Shown here: piece by piece, positions 8,809 through 19,567 of the stretch
How the letters are laid out: each line of letters starts with the position of its first letter
How positions within the stretch are numbered: position 1 is the first letter of the stretch
The notes under the pieces: generated by a model
What the model saw: the letters and a program-made list of their open reading frames with translations, nothing else
Told to the model about the DNA's origin: nothing
Databases searched by the model: none
NCBI RefSeq assembly: GCF_000205025.1
Contig: NZ_GL883708.1
Coordinates: 1-64,000 of the forward strand
Origin: Parasutterella excrementihominis YIT 11859
Lineage (GTDB): Bacteria > Pseudomonadota > Gammaproteobacteria > Burkholderiales > Burkholderiaceae_F
Reading direction: 5' to 3'
DNA length: 64,000 nucleotides
Translations under genes and position numbers: made by a program

Positions 8809-10467
8809 ATGCGCAGTGACAAAATAAAAGTTGGCCCTCAGGCCGCTCCCCACCGCTCCCTTCTCTATGCACTGGGATTAACCGATGAAGAACTCAAGAA
8901 ACCTCTCATCGGTATCGTGAGTTCCCAGAACGACATCGTTCCGGGACATATGAACCTGGACAAGATCGTTGACGCCGTTAAACAAGGCGTTGCCCTTGCC
9001 GGCGGTGTTCCTATCGTCTTCCCCGCTATTGCCGTTTGCGACGGTATCGCCATGGGACACGAAGGCATGAAATATTCTCTCGTCAGCCGTGAACTGATCG
9101 CTGACAGTACCGAAGCGATGGCTATTGCACATGCTTTTGACGCTTTGGTCATGGTTCCGAACTGCGACAAGAACGTTCCGGGCCTTTTGATGGCTGCTGC
9201 TCGTTTGAATATTCCGACTATTCTTGTTTCCGGCGGCGCAATGAGCGCCGGCATCATCGGTAAGAAGAAACTCTCTCTTGTCTCCGCCTTCGAAGGGGTC
9301 GGCGCATACAAGGCAGGAAAGATTGATGCCAAGAAACTGACGGAAATCGAACAGAAATGCTGCCCGTCCTGCGGCTCCTGCTCCGGCATGTTTACCGCAA
9401 ACTCTATGAACTGCCTGACTGAAGTTTTGGGCATGGGACTTCCGGGCAACGGCACGATTCCCGCTGTTCAAAGTGCTCGTATCCGTCTTGCAAAACAGGC
9501 CGGCATGAAGGTGATGGAACTTCTTGAAAAGAATATCCGTCCTCGTGACATCATGACTTACGATGCTTTCCTCAACGCCATGACCGTCGATATGGCTTTA
9601 GGATGCTCTACGAACTCCATGTTGCATCTGCCTGCTATCGCTCATGAATGCGGCTACAAGCTCGACATGCACTTGGCAAACGAAATCTCGGAAAAAACTC
9701 CGAACCTCTGCCATCTTTCTCCTGCCGGTCCTCACTTTATTGAAGAGCTCAATGAAGCCGGCGGCATTCCTGCAGTGATGAAAGAGCTCGACAAGAAAGG
9801 ACTTCTCAAGACCGACTTGATGACGGTTACCGGCAAGACAGTTGCCGAAAACATTGCTGATGCAGAAAACAAGGACGAAGAGATCATTCGTCCGATCGAC
9901 AAACCTTACAGCGAAACCGGCGGTATTGCCGCCCTCTTCGGCAACCTCGCTCCTGAAGGTTCCGTTGTGAAGCGTTCTGCTGTTGCTCCTGAAATGCTTG
10001 TCCATAAAGGACCAGCTCGTGTCTTCGATTCTGAAGAAGAAGCCATTGCAGCTATTTGGGGCGGAAAGATCAAAGACGGCGATGTCGTTGTCATTCGCTA
10101 CGAGGGTCCGAAGGGCGGTCCCGGCATGCGCGAAATGCTTTCTCCGACTTCCGCCATCATGGGCGCCGGCTTAGGTTCTACCGTTGCTTTGATTACCGAC
10201 GGCCGCTTCTCCGGAGCCAGCCGCGGTGCAGCCATCGGCCACGTTTCTCCTGAAGCAGCACTGGGCGGTCCCATCGGCCTGATTGAAGAAGGCGACATCA
10301 TTTCCATCAACATCCCTGAACACAAGCTTGACCTTGAAGTCTCGAATGAAGTTTTGAAAGAACGCCGTAAGAACTGGAAGCCTCGTCAGCCGAAGATCAC
10401 AACCGGCTACTTAGCGAGATACGCCAAGCTTGTTTCTTCCGGCACTTCCGGAGCTGTTTTAAGCTAA
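8809..10467 (+). CDS. ilvD: Dihydroxy-acid dehydratase
   Basis: Third step of valine, isoleucine and leucine synthesis: removes water from 2,3-dihydroxy-3-methylbutanoate or its pentanoate analogue. The 552-residue length and motifs fit IlvD: iron-sulfur cysteines in PNCDKN and [10 protein letters not shown], the metal-binding region after VCDGIAMGH, and the C-terminal [10 protein letters not shown] and GHVSPEA. Cytoplasmic and sensitive to oxygen in most bacteria, which suits an anaerobe. No other ilv gene is next to it; leuCD-like genes lie 17 kb away. A strong terminator follows. Confidence 0.97.
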   Translation: MRSDKIKVGPQAAPHRSLLYALGLTDEELKKPLIGIVSSQNDIVPGHMNLDKIVDAVKQGVALAGGVPIVFPAIAVCDGIAMGHEGMKYSLVSRELIADSTEAMAIAHAFDALVMVPNCDKNVPGLLMAAARLNIPTILVSGGAMSAGIIGKKKLSLVSAFEGVGAYKAGKIDAKKLTEIEQKCCPSCGSCSGMFTANSMNCLTEVLGMGLPGNGTIPAVQSARIRLAKQAGMKVMELLEKNIRPRDIMTYDAFLNAMTVDMALGCSTNSMLHLPAIAHECGYKLDMHLANEISEKTPNLCHLSPAGPHFIEELNEAGGIPAVMKELDKKGLLKTDLMTVTGKTVAENIADAENKDEEIIRPIDKPYSETGGIAALFGNLAPEGSVVKRSAVAPEMLVHKGPARVFDSEEEAIAAIWGGKIKDGDVVVIRYEGPKGGPGMREMLSPTSAIMGAGLGSTVALITDGRFSGASRGAAIGHVSPEAALGGPIGLIEEGDIISINIPEHKLDLEVSNEVLKERRKNWKPRQPKITTGYLARYAKLVSSGTSGAVLS

Positions 10468-10480
10468 TCAAGTGATTCGG

Positions 10481-10511
10481 ACCGGCGCTTTAAGCGCCGG
10501 TTCTTCTTTTT
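10481..10511 (+). terminator. Intrinsic terminator of ilvD
   Basis: ACCGGCGCTT and AAGCGCCGGT form a near-perfect stem followed by TCTTCTTTTT. Confidence 0.9.
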
Positions 10512-10777
10512 GCGGCCGCTGGAAAAGCATGTTAGTTCTTTCGGCCTTTGATTTTCCTGTAGTAAATCTTTAATAACCAAAACTCAGGAAATTCGTTAAA
10601 ATTCCCTGAGCCTCAAGCATTCTTCAATTTTTACTTTTTCAAACTCGTGTAGTAATAGCTTCCGAGAAATGATTTCCGCTGTCCTTGTCTACTGTCTTTT
10701 AGCCGTTGGCGTCTGACGCTATTCCAAGGTTGAGACGGAAATTCAAGACAAACCATTCACTGATTATTACTTGCGAG
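10512..10777. other. Intergenic stretch with an asparaginase-side hairpin and a doubtful 41-codon frame
   Basis: A hairpin at 10583-10610 (CTCAGG...CCTGAG with AATT inner arms) followed on the minus strand by TTTT may terminate the asparaginase transcript. A 41-codon minus frame at 10631-10756 ends in LGSYYYTSLKK and has no ribosome site; I do not call it a gene. It could be the tail of a decayed gene. Confidence 0.35.
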
Positions 10778-11785
10778 TTAGGCTTTTAAGAACACTTCTG
10801 CTGTTTTTTCGTGGCAGTAGCCTGCAGCTAAACACAGCTGAAGAAGCACTCTTGCCTTCTGAGGATTCAAAGTTCCGGCGTTGATCATGCCGGCTTCTGT
10901 CCATTCAGGTGAAGAATCAACCACCTCACCGCTTCCGCAGCGGGACGCACGAACTACCGGAATTCCTTCTTCCAAGGCCTTCTCAAGTTCAGGCAAATCT
11001 TTGCAATGGATGGAACCGTTGCCCATACCGGCATAAATAATACCTTTAGCGCCCGATTGAATGGCCGCCTTGATCAAACGACCGTCGCCGTTTGAATGAG
11101 CGTAAATGATGTCGACAATCGGAAGATGTTTGTGATCAGATAGAAGCTCAGAGGTAAATGGAGTTTTGAGCGTATGCGGACGGGTGCTTTCTTTAAAGAA
11201 GGAAACTCTTCCGCCGGTGATAAAACCAAGTGCTCCTAAACGCGGAGATGCAAATGTATCGCAGTTGGTTGTATTGGTCTTTATAACATCTCTGGCACCG
11301 TGAATTTCATCATTCAAGACAACCAAAACACCTTTGCCTTTAGCCTCCGGAGTAGTCGCCACTTTCGCCGCGTTCAGAAGATTCATAGGGCCGTCGGCAG
11401 AAATCGAGGTTGCCGGTCTCATGGAACCAACGAGAACAACAGGCTTCTCGCTCTTCAAAACTTGATTGAGCATGAAAGCCGTTTCTTCCAAAGTGTCTGT
11501 ACCGTGCGTAATAACAACACCGGCAACTTCGGGGTCTTTCAGCTGACTCTCTGTTTCTTTAACCAAGCACGCCCAAATTTCATCCGTCATATCTTCAGAG
11601 CCGATATTGGACACTTGGACAGAGGTAAGGTTGGCGATGTCTTCTAACCCGGGAACAGAGGCTAAAAGATCTTCAACAGTAGCTGAGCCCGGAACATAAC
11701 CGGTCGTTGCAGAGGCAGATCCGGCTTTTCCGGCAATCGTACCGCCGGTGCCGAGGATGGCGATGGTGGGGAGGTCTTCTTTCAT
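10778..11785 (-). CDS. L-asparaginase (type II-like, no signal peptide)
   Basis: Hydrolyses asparagine (and perhaps glutamine) to aspartate and ammonia. Both catalytic threonine motifs are visible: GTGGTIAG near the N-terminus and HGTDTLEETAF in the middle. The frame is open to 11833, but a strong serS terminator at 11799-11824 lies inside that extension. The ATG at 11785 (MKEDLPTIAI) directly follows GAAAGAAAA, so I take 335 residues. By sequence type it is closest to the AnsB/glutaminase-asparaginase branch, yet there is no export signal, so it probably works in the cytoplasm. Aspartate made here could feed fumarate respiration, in line with the isoaspartyl peptidase nearby. Confidence 0.9.
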   Translation of the reverse strand: MKEDLPTIAILGTGGTIAGKAGSASATTGYVPGSATVEDLLASVPGLEDIANLTSVQVSNIGSEDMTDEIWACLVKETESQLKDPEVAGVVITHGTDTLEETAFMLNQVLKSEKPVVLVGSMRPATSISADGPMNLLNAAKVATTPEAKGKGVLVVLNDEIHGARDVIKTNTTNCDTFASPRLGALGFITGGRVSFFKESTRPHTLKTPFTSELLSDHKHLPIVDIIYAHSNGDGRLIKAAIQSGAKGIIYAGMGNGSIHCKDLPELEKALEEGIPVVRASRCGSGEVVDSSPEWTEAGMINAGTLNPQKARVLLQLCLAAGYCHEKTAEVFLKA

Positions 11786-11798
11786 TTTTCTTTCAGGT

Positions 11799-11824
11799 AA
11801 AAAAGACGCTGCCGAAGCAGCGTC
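11799..11824 (-). terminator. Intrinsic terminator of serS
   Basis: GACGCTGC and GCAGCGTC close a TTCG tetraloop on the minus strand and are followed by six T. It lies just after serS and before the asparaginase start. Confidence 0.92.
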
Positions 11825-11842
11825 ACTATTCAACGAAATGAA

Positions 11843-13452
<1,610 letters not shown>

Positions 13453-13533
13453 ATGAACACACGGACAGCAATATTTAAGTTAGAAGCACTGCTAAGTGTT
13501 TCTTGTTGTCCTTGTTGCCAGCGAATGTGTTGA
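13453..13533 (+). CDS. Cysteine-rich leader peptide (putative attenuation uORF)
   Basis: A 26-codon frame with an AAAAGG ribosome site 8 bases before its ATG. Its end reads SVSCCPCCQRMC, with five cysteine codons in the last nine. It sits about 100 bases before a MetQ-like binding protein and cysK, both linked to sulfur amino acids. Such a Cys cluster in a leader is what is expected if ribosome stalling for lack of Cys-tRNA controls the genes behind it. The last codons overlap the left arm of a possible hairpin that precedes eight T. The coding nature and the function are inference from composition and place. Confidence 0.6.
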   Translation: MNTRTAIFKLEALLSVSCCPCCQRMC

Positions 13534-13564
13534 TTTAATTAAGCACACGCTTATCGTTTTTTTT
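13522..13564 (+). terminator. Possible attenuator hairpin after the leader peptide
   Basis: GCG-TGTG (with a two-base bulge, starting inside the last leader codons) can pair with CACACGC; a smaller TAAGC/GCTTA stem is an alternative fold. Eight T follow at 13557-13564. The stem is weak. Confidence 0.4.
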
Positions 13565-13637
13565 CATACCAATCACTCAATTCCCTATGGTTCTGTTTGA
13601 GCCACATCAGGGGTTATGTAATCCAAAAGGTGTCTTT

Positions 13638-14429
13638 ATGCTTCGTAGAAATATTTTATTAACTTCTCTTGCAGTATTAATACCAAACTTTGTTTTGGCC
13701 TCTGAACAGACCAAAACACTTAAGATCGGTGTGACTGCAGGCCTCCACGCACAAATTCTTGAACAAGTTCTTCCGATAGCTAAGAAAAACGGTCTCAATA
13801 TCAAAATAGTTGAATTCCAAGATTATGTACAGCCAAATGCCGCTCTGGCTGCAGGTGATCTGGATGTAAATATTTTTCAGACCAAGCCTTTTTTAGACGC
13901 GGCGAACCGAGATAGAGGCTATGACCTCGTACCAGTCGGCGAAACTATAACTTTCCCGATGGCTTTTTATTCTAAAAAATATTCTAACTTAAGCGACCTT
14001 CCTAATAAATCAACACTGGGAATCCCAAATGATCCTTCCCAAGGCGGTCGCGCTTTAATCCTTCTTGCTTCTCAGGGACTTATTAAACTTAAAGACAGCA
14101 AAAACCTTCTTTCGAGTCCCCTCGATATTGTCAGCAATCCTCATCATTACAACATAATTGAGCTTGAAGCAGCTCAGCTTCCCCATTCCCTTTCTGACTT
14201 GGACGCTGCTGCCATCAATGGCAATTACGCTTCAGCCGCAGGCCTGAATCCAAGCAAAGACGGAATTCTTATCGAAGATCCGAACGGCCCCTATGTTAAT
14301 CACATCGTGGTTCGAGCACAGGATAAAAATCAACCTTGGGTAAAACCGTTGATTCAGTCTTATCAACAACCCCAAATTCACGACTTTATATTGAAAACTT
14401 TCAAAGGCGCCGTTATTCCGGCTTTTTAA
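13638..14429 (+). CDS. MetQ/NlpA family periplasmic substrate-binding protein
   Basis: A binding protein of the methionine ABC importer type. The open frame reaches back to 13587, but AAAAGGTG precedes the ATG at 13638 ([10 protein letters not shown]), giving 263 residues. It has an ordinary signal peptide, probably cut after FVLA, not the lipobox usual for MetQ. The mature protein has the family pattern LKIGVTAG, then [28 protein letters not shown], and AAAINGNYA late in the chain. No MetN or MetI gene is beside it, so it must use transport subunits encoded elsewhere. Being between a Cys-rich leader and cysK, it may bind methionine, cysteine or a related compound. Confidence 0.85.
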   Translation: MLRRNILLTSLAVLIPNFVLASEQTKTLKIGVTAGLHAQILEQVLPIAKKNGLNIKIVEFQDYVQPNAALAAGDLDVNIFQTKPFLDAANRDRGYDLVPVGETITFPMAFYSKKYSNLSDLPNKSTLGIPNDPSQGGRALILLASQGLIKLKDSKNLLSSPLDIVSNPHHYNIIELEAAQLPHSLSDLDAAAINGNYASAAGLNPSKDGILIEDPNGPYVNHIVVRAQDKNQPWVKPLIQSYQQPQIHDFILKTFKGAVIPAF

Positions 14430-14472
14430 TAAATCATTTTTTATCATCCACTTGTTTATAAAGGAATCAAAA

Positions 14473-15399
14473 ATGGCTATTCGTCAATCCATTAAAGAAC
14501 TTATCGGCAACACACCGCTTGTCCAACTGAACCGTTACGCCGCCAAACGCGGTCTGGGTGCAAACATCCTTGCCAAAATTGAATATTTCAATCCTGCCGG
14601 ATCCGTAAAAGACCGCGTCGGTTTTGCCATGCTTGATGCTGCTGAAAAAGCCGGCAAACTCAACAGCAAAACCGTCATCATTGAACCGACCAGCGGAAAC
14701 ACCGGTATCGGTTTGGCCGCTGCGGCCGCCGCAAGAGGACTTCGCATCATTCTGACGATGCCAGAAACCATGAGTGTCGAACGCCGCAACCTTCTTAAAG
14801 CTTACGGGGCCGAGCTGGTCTTAACAGACGGCAAGAAAGGCATGAAAGGCGCTATTGCCAAAGCTGAAGAGCTGGCTAAAGAAAACCCCAACAGCTTTAT
14901 TCCCGGACAGTTTGTAAACCCGGTCAACCCGGAAACGCATTTCAAGACAACAGGTCCAGAAATTTGGAAGGATACGGAAGGAAAAGTTGATATTTTCGTG
15001 GCTGGGGTGGGCACAGGCGGTACCATTACCGGAGTTGGCAAGTATCTCAAATCTCAAAATCCGAACATTAAGATTTATGCGGTCGAACCGGATACTTCCG
15101 CGGTCCTGAGCGGAGAACCCTCCGGTCCTCATAAGCTGCAAGGCATCGGCGCAGGCTTCATTCCCGACACGCTTGATACAAAAATTATCGATGAGATTAT
15201 TAAGATCGGCGCTCAAGAAGCTTATGAAGCCGGCAAGGCACTTCCCAAAGAAGAAGGTTTCTTGGTCGGCATTTCTGCCGGCGCCGCTTTAGCCGCCGCA
15301 ACACAGCTTGCCAAACTGCCTGAAAATAAAGGCAAGAATATAGTTGTTCTGCTTCCGGACAGCGGAGATCGTTACCTCTCAAGCGAAATGTTCGCTTAA
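14473..15399 (+). CDS. cysK: Cysteine synthase A (O-acetylserine sulfhydrylase)
   Basis: Pyridoxal-phosphate enzyme that makes cysteine from O-acetylserine and sulfide. The PLP lysine is in [11 protein letters not shown], the substrate loop is [11 protein letters not shown], and the phosphate-binding loop is [12 protein letters not shown]. The start at 14473 (MAIRQS) has an AAAGGAA site; an upstream in-frame ATG at 14452 has none. The 308-residue length is normal. It lies 43 bases after the MetQ-like gene, so both probably share the promoter behind the Cys-rich leader. A terminator follows. Confidence 0.95.
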   Translation: MAIRQSIKELIGNTPLVQLNRYAAKRGLGANILAKIEYFNPAGSVKDRVGFAMLDAAEKAGKLNSKTVIIEPTSGNTGIGLAAAAAARGLRIILTMPETMSVERRNLLKAYGAELVLTDGKKGMKGAIAKAEELAKENPNSFIPGQFVNPVNPETHFKTTGPEIWKDTEGKVDIFVAGVGTGGTITGVGKYLKSQNPNIKIYAVEPDTSAVLSGEPSGPHKLQGIGAGFIPDTLDTKIIDEIIKIGAQEAYEAGKALPKEEGFLVGISAGAALAAATQLAKLPENKGKNIVVLLPDSGDRYLSSEMFA

Positions 15400-15408
15400 T
15401 TAAGACTT

Positions 15409-15435
15409 GAGCCTCGCTTTGCGAGGCTCACTTAT
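15409..15435 (+). terminator. Intrinsic terminator of cysK
   Basis: GAGCCTCGC and GCGAGGCTC form a stem with a TTT loop, followed by ACTTATTTTTA. It lies between converging cysK and rarA and may serve both. Confidence 0.85.
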
Positions 15436-15437
15436 TT

Positions 15438-16892
15438 TTATTCGGTGTGAATGTTCGGGTCAGGTTCGCTGGCCTGTTTCGTTCCGACACTTCTGCCTTT
15501 TGGCATATCGCCGCTTCTTCTGACCTCCTCGTTCAACGCATGAAACTGAGCGAGTTTCTCGCCGATCTTGATTTCCAGGCCTCTTGGCGAAGGTTTGTAA
15601 ACCCGAATCTCGTCCATATCATCCGGAAAGTATTTAACGCCGGCGGCAAAGGATCCGGGTTCATCCGGCGGATAACGATAACCGGCGCCGTTTCCGACTT
15701 TTTGCATGAGCTTTGTCGGAGCGTTGCGAATGTGCATCGGAACGGGACGAGTTCCGTCCTGCTTCACAAACGCCCTCATCTTATTAAATGCCTTGTAAAC
15801 CGAGACTGACTTCGGAGCACAGGCCAAATACACAACCGCATTGGCTAGGGCTAACTCACCTTCCGGGGAGCCGAGTCTTTCGTAAATATCAACGGCATTG
15901 GTCGTGATCTCCATTCCGCGAGGATCAGCCAAGCCGATATCTTCGATCGACATCCGCATTAAGCGCCGTGCAATGTACAAGGGATCCACGCCGCCGTCGA
16001 GCATTCTGCACATCCAATACAGAGCCGCATCGGGATCTGATCCTCGAACGGATTTATGCAGAGCGGAAATTTGGTCATAAAAGTTATCACCGCCCTTATC
16101 AAATCGGCGAATCGTTGCAGGTAATGCTGCTCGAACGAACTTCTCATCAATGACTTTAATGCCTCGATCTTTTGCCATCGTGGCGGAAACTTCCAGAGCG
16201 TTCAGGAAGCGTCTGGCATCGCCGTCAGCAAGTCCGATGAGGATTTTCTCAGCCTCTTCATTGACTTTAAGGCCCAGATATTCGCGCTCAAGCGCACGAT
16301 GGAGCAGCTCTTCTAAGTCTTCTTCTTTGAGAGACTCAAGCACATAAACCGTCGAACGGGACAAGAGCGCTGAAATCACTTCGAAGCTTGGATTTTCTGT
16401 AGTTGCTCCGATGAAAGTAAAGAGTCCGCTCTCTACATGAGGCAGGAAAGCATCCTGCTGGCTCTTTGAAAAGCGATGTACTTCGTCCACAAAAACTACC
16501 GTTGAACGGCCTGTTTTTTCTCTATTCGCTGTAGCCTTTTCCACCGCATCCCGAATATCTTTCACGCCGCCGAGAACGGCAGAAATCGAAATGAACGGAA
16601 GACCGAAAGCATCAGCCATCAAACGGGCAAGCGTGGTTTTGCCGACACCGGGAGGCCCCCACAAAATCATGGAGTGCGGATGTGCGTTTTCAAATGCACT
16701 TCTCAAGGGTTTTCCGGGGCCAAGCAGATGCTTTTGACCCACAACTTCGTCAATCGTTTTAGGACGAAGACGTTCCGCCAAAGGTGAAGCCTGATCTTTA
16801 GGCGCAGCCTTACGGGTCGCTTTAGCGGCTTCCGCCGCAGCGTTTTTAATTGTGTCAGGCGAGTCCGGATTTCCGAAGAGATCTGTTTCCAT
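15438..16892 (-). CDS. rarA: Replication-associated recombination protein A (AAA+ ATPase)
   Basis: RarA/MgsA is a clamp-loader-like AAA+ ATPase that acts at stalled replication forks. Visible are Walker A GPPGVGKTT, Walker B VVFVDEVHRF, sensor 1 GATTENPSF and the MgsA C-terminal domain (from about FYDQISALHKSVRGSDPDAA). The frame runs up to 17042, overlapping nothing, but the family N-terminus fits the ATG at 16892 (METDLFGNPD), giving 484 residues. It lies 92 bases after the uvrA-like gene on the same strand, so two DNA maintenance genes are side by side. Confidence 0.92.
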   Translation of the reverse strand: METDLFGNPDSPDTIKNAAAEAAKATRKAAPKDQASPLAERLRPKTIDEVVGQKHLLGPGKPLRSAFENAHPHSMILWGPPGVGKTTLARLMADAFGLPFISISAVLGGVKDIRDAVEKATANREKTGRSTVVFVDEVHRFSKSQQDAFLPHVESGLFTFIGATTENPSFEVISALLSRSTVYVLESLKEEDLEELLHRALEREYLGLKVNEEAEKILIGLADGDARRFLNALEVSATMAKDRGIKVIDEKFVRAALPATIRRFDKGGDNFYDQISALHKSVRGSDPDAALYWMCRMLDGGVDPLYIARRLMRMSIEDIGLADPRGMEITTNAVDIYERLGSPEGELALANAVVYLACAPKSVSVYKAFNKMRAFVKQDGTRPVPMHIRNAPTKLMQKVGNGAGYRYPPDEPGSFAAGVKYFPDDMDEIRVYKPSPRGLEIKIGEKLAQFHALNEEVRRSGDMPKGRSVGTKQASEPDPNIHTE

Positions 16893-16984
16893 GAAAAAGC
16901 ACTCAAAAATTCTTTGCGATATTTTCGGATATTTTCTAAAAATCTGCTGAACGGCTAAAGACTTATTAGTGAATTGACTGTACG

Positions 16985-19492
16985 CTATTTGTCTTCCGAC
17001 AGCACTTTCTTGAGATATCTTCCGGTGATGCTTTCGGGACATGCCGCCACTGCCTCGGGCGCTCCTTCAACCACTACTCTTCCGCCCTCCGTTCCGCCCC
17101 AAGGGCCCATATCAATGATGTAGTCGCAGTTGGTGATGAGCTCTAAGTCGTGCTCAATCACAATCACCGTTGCACCCAACTGAATCAGATGATCAAAGAT
17201 CAATATCAGTTTCTTAACGTCCTGAGGATGCAGACCGATCGTCGGTTCGTCGAAAACAAATACGGAACCCTGCTGAGGCATCTCCATCTCGTAAGCGAGT
17301 TTTAGCCTTTGAGCTTCACCGCCGGATAATGGAGGCATGGCTTCTCCGAGAGTAAGGTAACTCACGCCCAAATCCTGAAGAATCTTGAGCTGCTTAGCGA
17401 TTTTTGTTTCTTCATGCAGGAGATCAGCGGCCTCTTCCACCGTCAGTTTTAGTACACCCGGAAGGGAGACCGACACGGAATCCTTTTCCTTGCTCTTCCA
17501 CAAAATGTCATAGGCTTCTTTGCCGTAGCGGGAACCTCCGCAGCTCGGACAGATGGTATCGACATCCGGAAGAAACTGAACGTCCATGGAGATAATGCCG
17601 GTTCCGTCGCAAACGGGACATCGCAATTTGCCCGTGTTGTAAGAAAAATCTCCGGCTTTTAATCCTTTCGCCTTTGCATCCGGTGTTCTGGCAAACAATT
17701 TCCTTAAGTCGTCGAATACGCCGTCATATGTCGCAACCGTAGATCGAACATTTGCTCCGATCGGCTTAGAGTCGATGACTTTGACGGATTGAATACCCTT
17801 AGCCTCTAGCGAATAAACATGCTCAGGAAGTTTTGAGCCTCGAATAACTGCCTGAAGCGCAGGTACCAGACATTCAATAACAAGGGAAGTTTTACCGGAA
17901 CCTGAGACACCGGTGACAGCAATCATTCGACCTTTAGGGATAGAAACATCCAAGGCTTTGACGGTATAGAACGGCTTTGTCTTAATCTTGACCGAACCAT
18001 TCTCGAACATATTTTCTTCTGTGGCTCGAGTGCGCACTTTCAAAGATTCTTTACCTGACAGATAAGGACCGATTAGAGAATGAGGATTCTTTTCAGCCTC
18101 CAAAGGAGTTCCCTGCGTGACGATTCGTCCGCCTTCTTTACCGGCGCCGGGACCGATTTCAATCAATTGATCCGCGTCCATCAAAATTCTCGGATCGTGG
18201 TCAACCAAAACGACCGAGTTTTTGCGATCAACCAACTCCCGAACAATCTTCATCAGGCCATCCACATTGTATGGATGAAGTCCGATTGAAGGTTCGTCGA
18301 GAACATAAAGAACACCTGTCGTGTCGCTTCTTACCGCACGAGAAATTTGAACGCGCTGAAGCTCTCCGTTTGACAGCGTGCCGCCGGCTCTGTCCAAAGA
18401 CAAATAGGAAAGGCCGAGGTTCGTCAGCCGTTCAGCTGTCCTCAAGAACTCGTTGACGATACTCTGGGCCATATCCTTCATTTCAGAGGGCATTTGTTCG
18501 GGTATCTTCTTCACCCAGACAACCAGTTCTGAGAGCGTCATCGCGCAGACTTCTGCGATGTTTTTGCCCATGAGTTTGGTCGACAGTGCTCGTTCATTAA
18601 AGCGTGTTCCATGACAGGCAGGGCACTGTCCTTTGGTCAGGAACTTCTCAATGCGTTTCATCCCCTTTTCGTCTTTGACTTTCGAGAGCGCATTCTCAAC
18701 CGTACGGACGGCATTGAAATACGTAAAGTCCAGCGGGACAGCCTGACCGCTGCCTTTGTTGGTATAGACGATATGCTTTTTAACGGCGCCCCCGTCATAG
18801 ACGATTTTCTTTTCTTCCGGTGTTAAATCTTTAAAGGGAACGTTCGTTCGTACACCCATAGCCTTGCAGACTTCCGTCATCAACGACCACATGAGTGTGC
18901 CCCATGGTTTAACCGCACCGTCGTCAATACTCAGCGATTCATCAGGCACCAGACTCGCCCGATTGACCGTAACTGCAATTCCTGTGCCTCCGCACGTCGG
19001 ACAAGCACCGGAACTATTGAAAGAAAAGTCTTCGGCACTCGGCGCATCAAATTCAACGCCGCAGACGGGACATTTGAGTTTCTGGCCGAGGGCGACTGCC
19101 GGTGTCGGAGGAAGATAGTGCCCGTTCGGACAGCGGTGCGAGCCGAGTCGGGAGAACATCAGTCGGACGGAATTGAAAAGCTCAGTCAGTGTACCGAACG
19201 TGCTTCGAATATCCGGTGTGGAGGGTCTTTGATGTAGGGCAAGAGCGGCCGGAATGTTCTCTACGGAATCAACTTTTGCGTCCTGAGTTTGCGTCAGGCG
19301 CCGGCGTGTGTAGGCAGACAACGCTTCTAAGTAACGGCGCGACCCTTCGGCATAGAGCACGCCTAATGCCAACGAGGACTTTCCGGAACCGGACAGACCT
19401 GAGATCGCTACCAGCTCATTGAGCGGTATATCCACATTCATATTCTTGAGATTGTGAACTTTTGCGCCTCTTACCAGGATGTCGTCCTTCAT
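16985..19492 (-). CDS. UvrA-like ABC ATPase, class II (no UvrB-binding domain)
   Basis: A tandem ABC ATPase of the UvrA family. It has Walker A SGLSGSGKSS and SGVSGSGKTS, signatures LSNGELQRVQ and LSGGEAQRLK, zinc fingers (CPNGH, CPVCG, CPTCGG; CPVCDG, CPSCGG) and DEPSIGLHP/DEPTIGLHP. The start at 19492 (MKDDILVRGA) has an AAGGTGG site, giving 835 residues, about 100 short of UvrA1. The missing part is the UvrB-binding insert that normally follows the first zinc finger region. This is the mark of class II UvrA (UvrA2/DrrC), linked in other bacteria to tolerance of DNA-binding drugs rather than core repair. The true uvrA is expected elsewhere. Confidence 0.88.
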   Translation of the reverse strand: MKDDILVRGAKVHNLKNMNVDIPLNELVAISGLSGSGKSSLALGVLYAEGSRRYLEALSAYTRRRLTQTQDAKVDSVENIPAALALHQRPSTPDIRSTFGTLTELFNSVRLMFSRLGSHRCPNGHYLPPTPAVALGQKLKCPVCGVEFDAPSAEDFSFNSSGACPTCGGTGIAVTVNRASLVPDESLSIDDGAVKPWGTLMWSLMTEVCKAMGVRTNVPFKDLTPEEKKIVYDGGAVKKHIVYTNKGSGQAVPLDFTYFNAVRTVENALSKVKDEKGMKRIEKFLTKGQCPACHGTRFNERALSTKLMGKNIAEVCAMTLSELVVWVKKIPEQMPSEMKDMAQSIVNEFLRTAERLTNLGLSYLSLDRAGGTLSNGELQRVQISRAVRSDTTGVLYVLDEPSIGLHPYNVDGLMKIVRELVDRKNSVVLVDHDPRILMDADQLIEIGPGAGKEGGRIVTQGTPLEAEKNPHSLIGPYLSGKESLKVRTRATEENMFENGSVKIKTKPFYTVKALDVSIPKGRMIAVTGVSGSGKTSLVIECLVPALQAVIRGSKLPEHVYSLEAKGIQSVKVIDSKPIGANVRSTVATYDGVFDDLRKLFARTPDAKAKGLKAGDFSYNTGKLRCPVCDGTGIISMDVQFLPDVDTICPSCGGSRYGKEAYDILWKSKEKDSVSVSLPGVLKLTVEEAADLLHEETKIAKQLKILQDLGVSYLTLGEAMPPLSGGEAQRLKLAYEMEMPQQGSVFVFDEPTIGLHPQDVKKLILIFDHLIQLGATVIVIEHDLELITNCDYIIDMGPWGGTEGGRVVVEGAPEAVAACPESITGRYLKKVLSEDK

Positions 19493-19567
19493 TTCCTTTC
19501 CACCTTCATTCAATACAAAGAAAAATCGGCCAAAGATTTTGTCTCTGACCGACCTTCTAAAGCTCAA

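Noticed and set aside
10631-10756. 41-codon minus frame ending in LGSYYYTSLKK
   Set aside because: There is no ribosome site, and no family is evident. It might be the tail of a decayed gene, but I cannot support a call.
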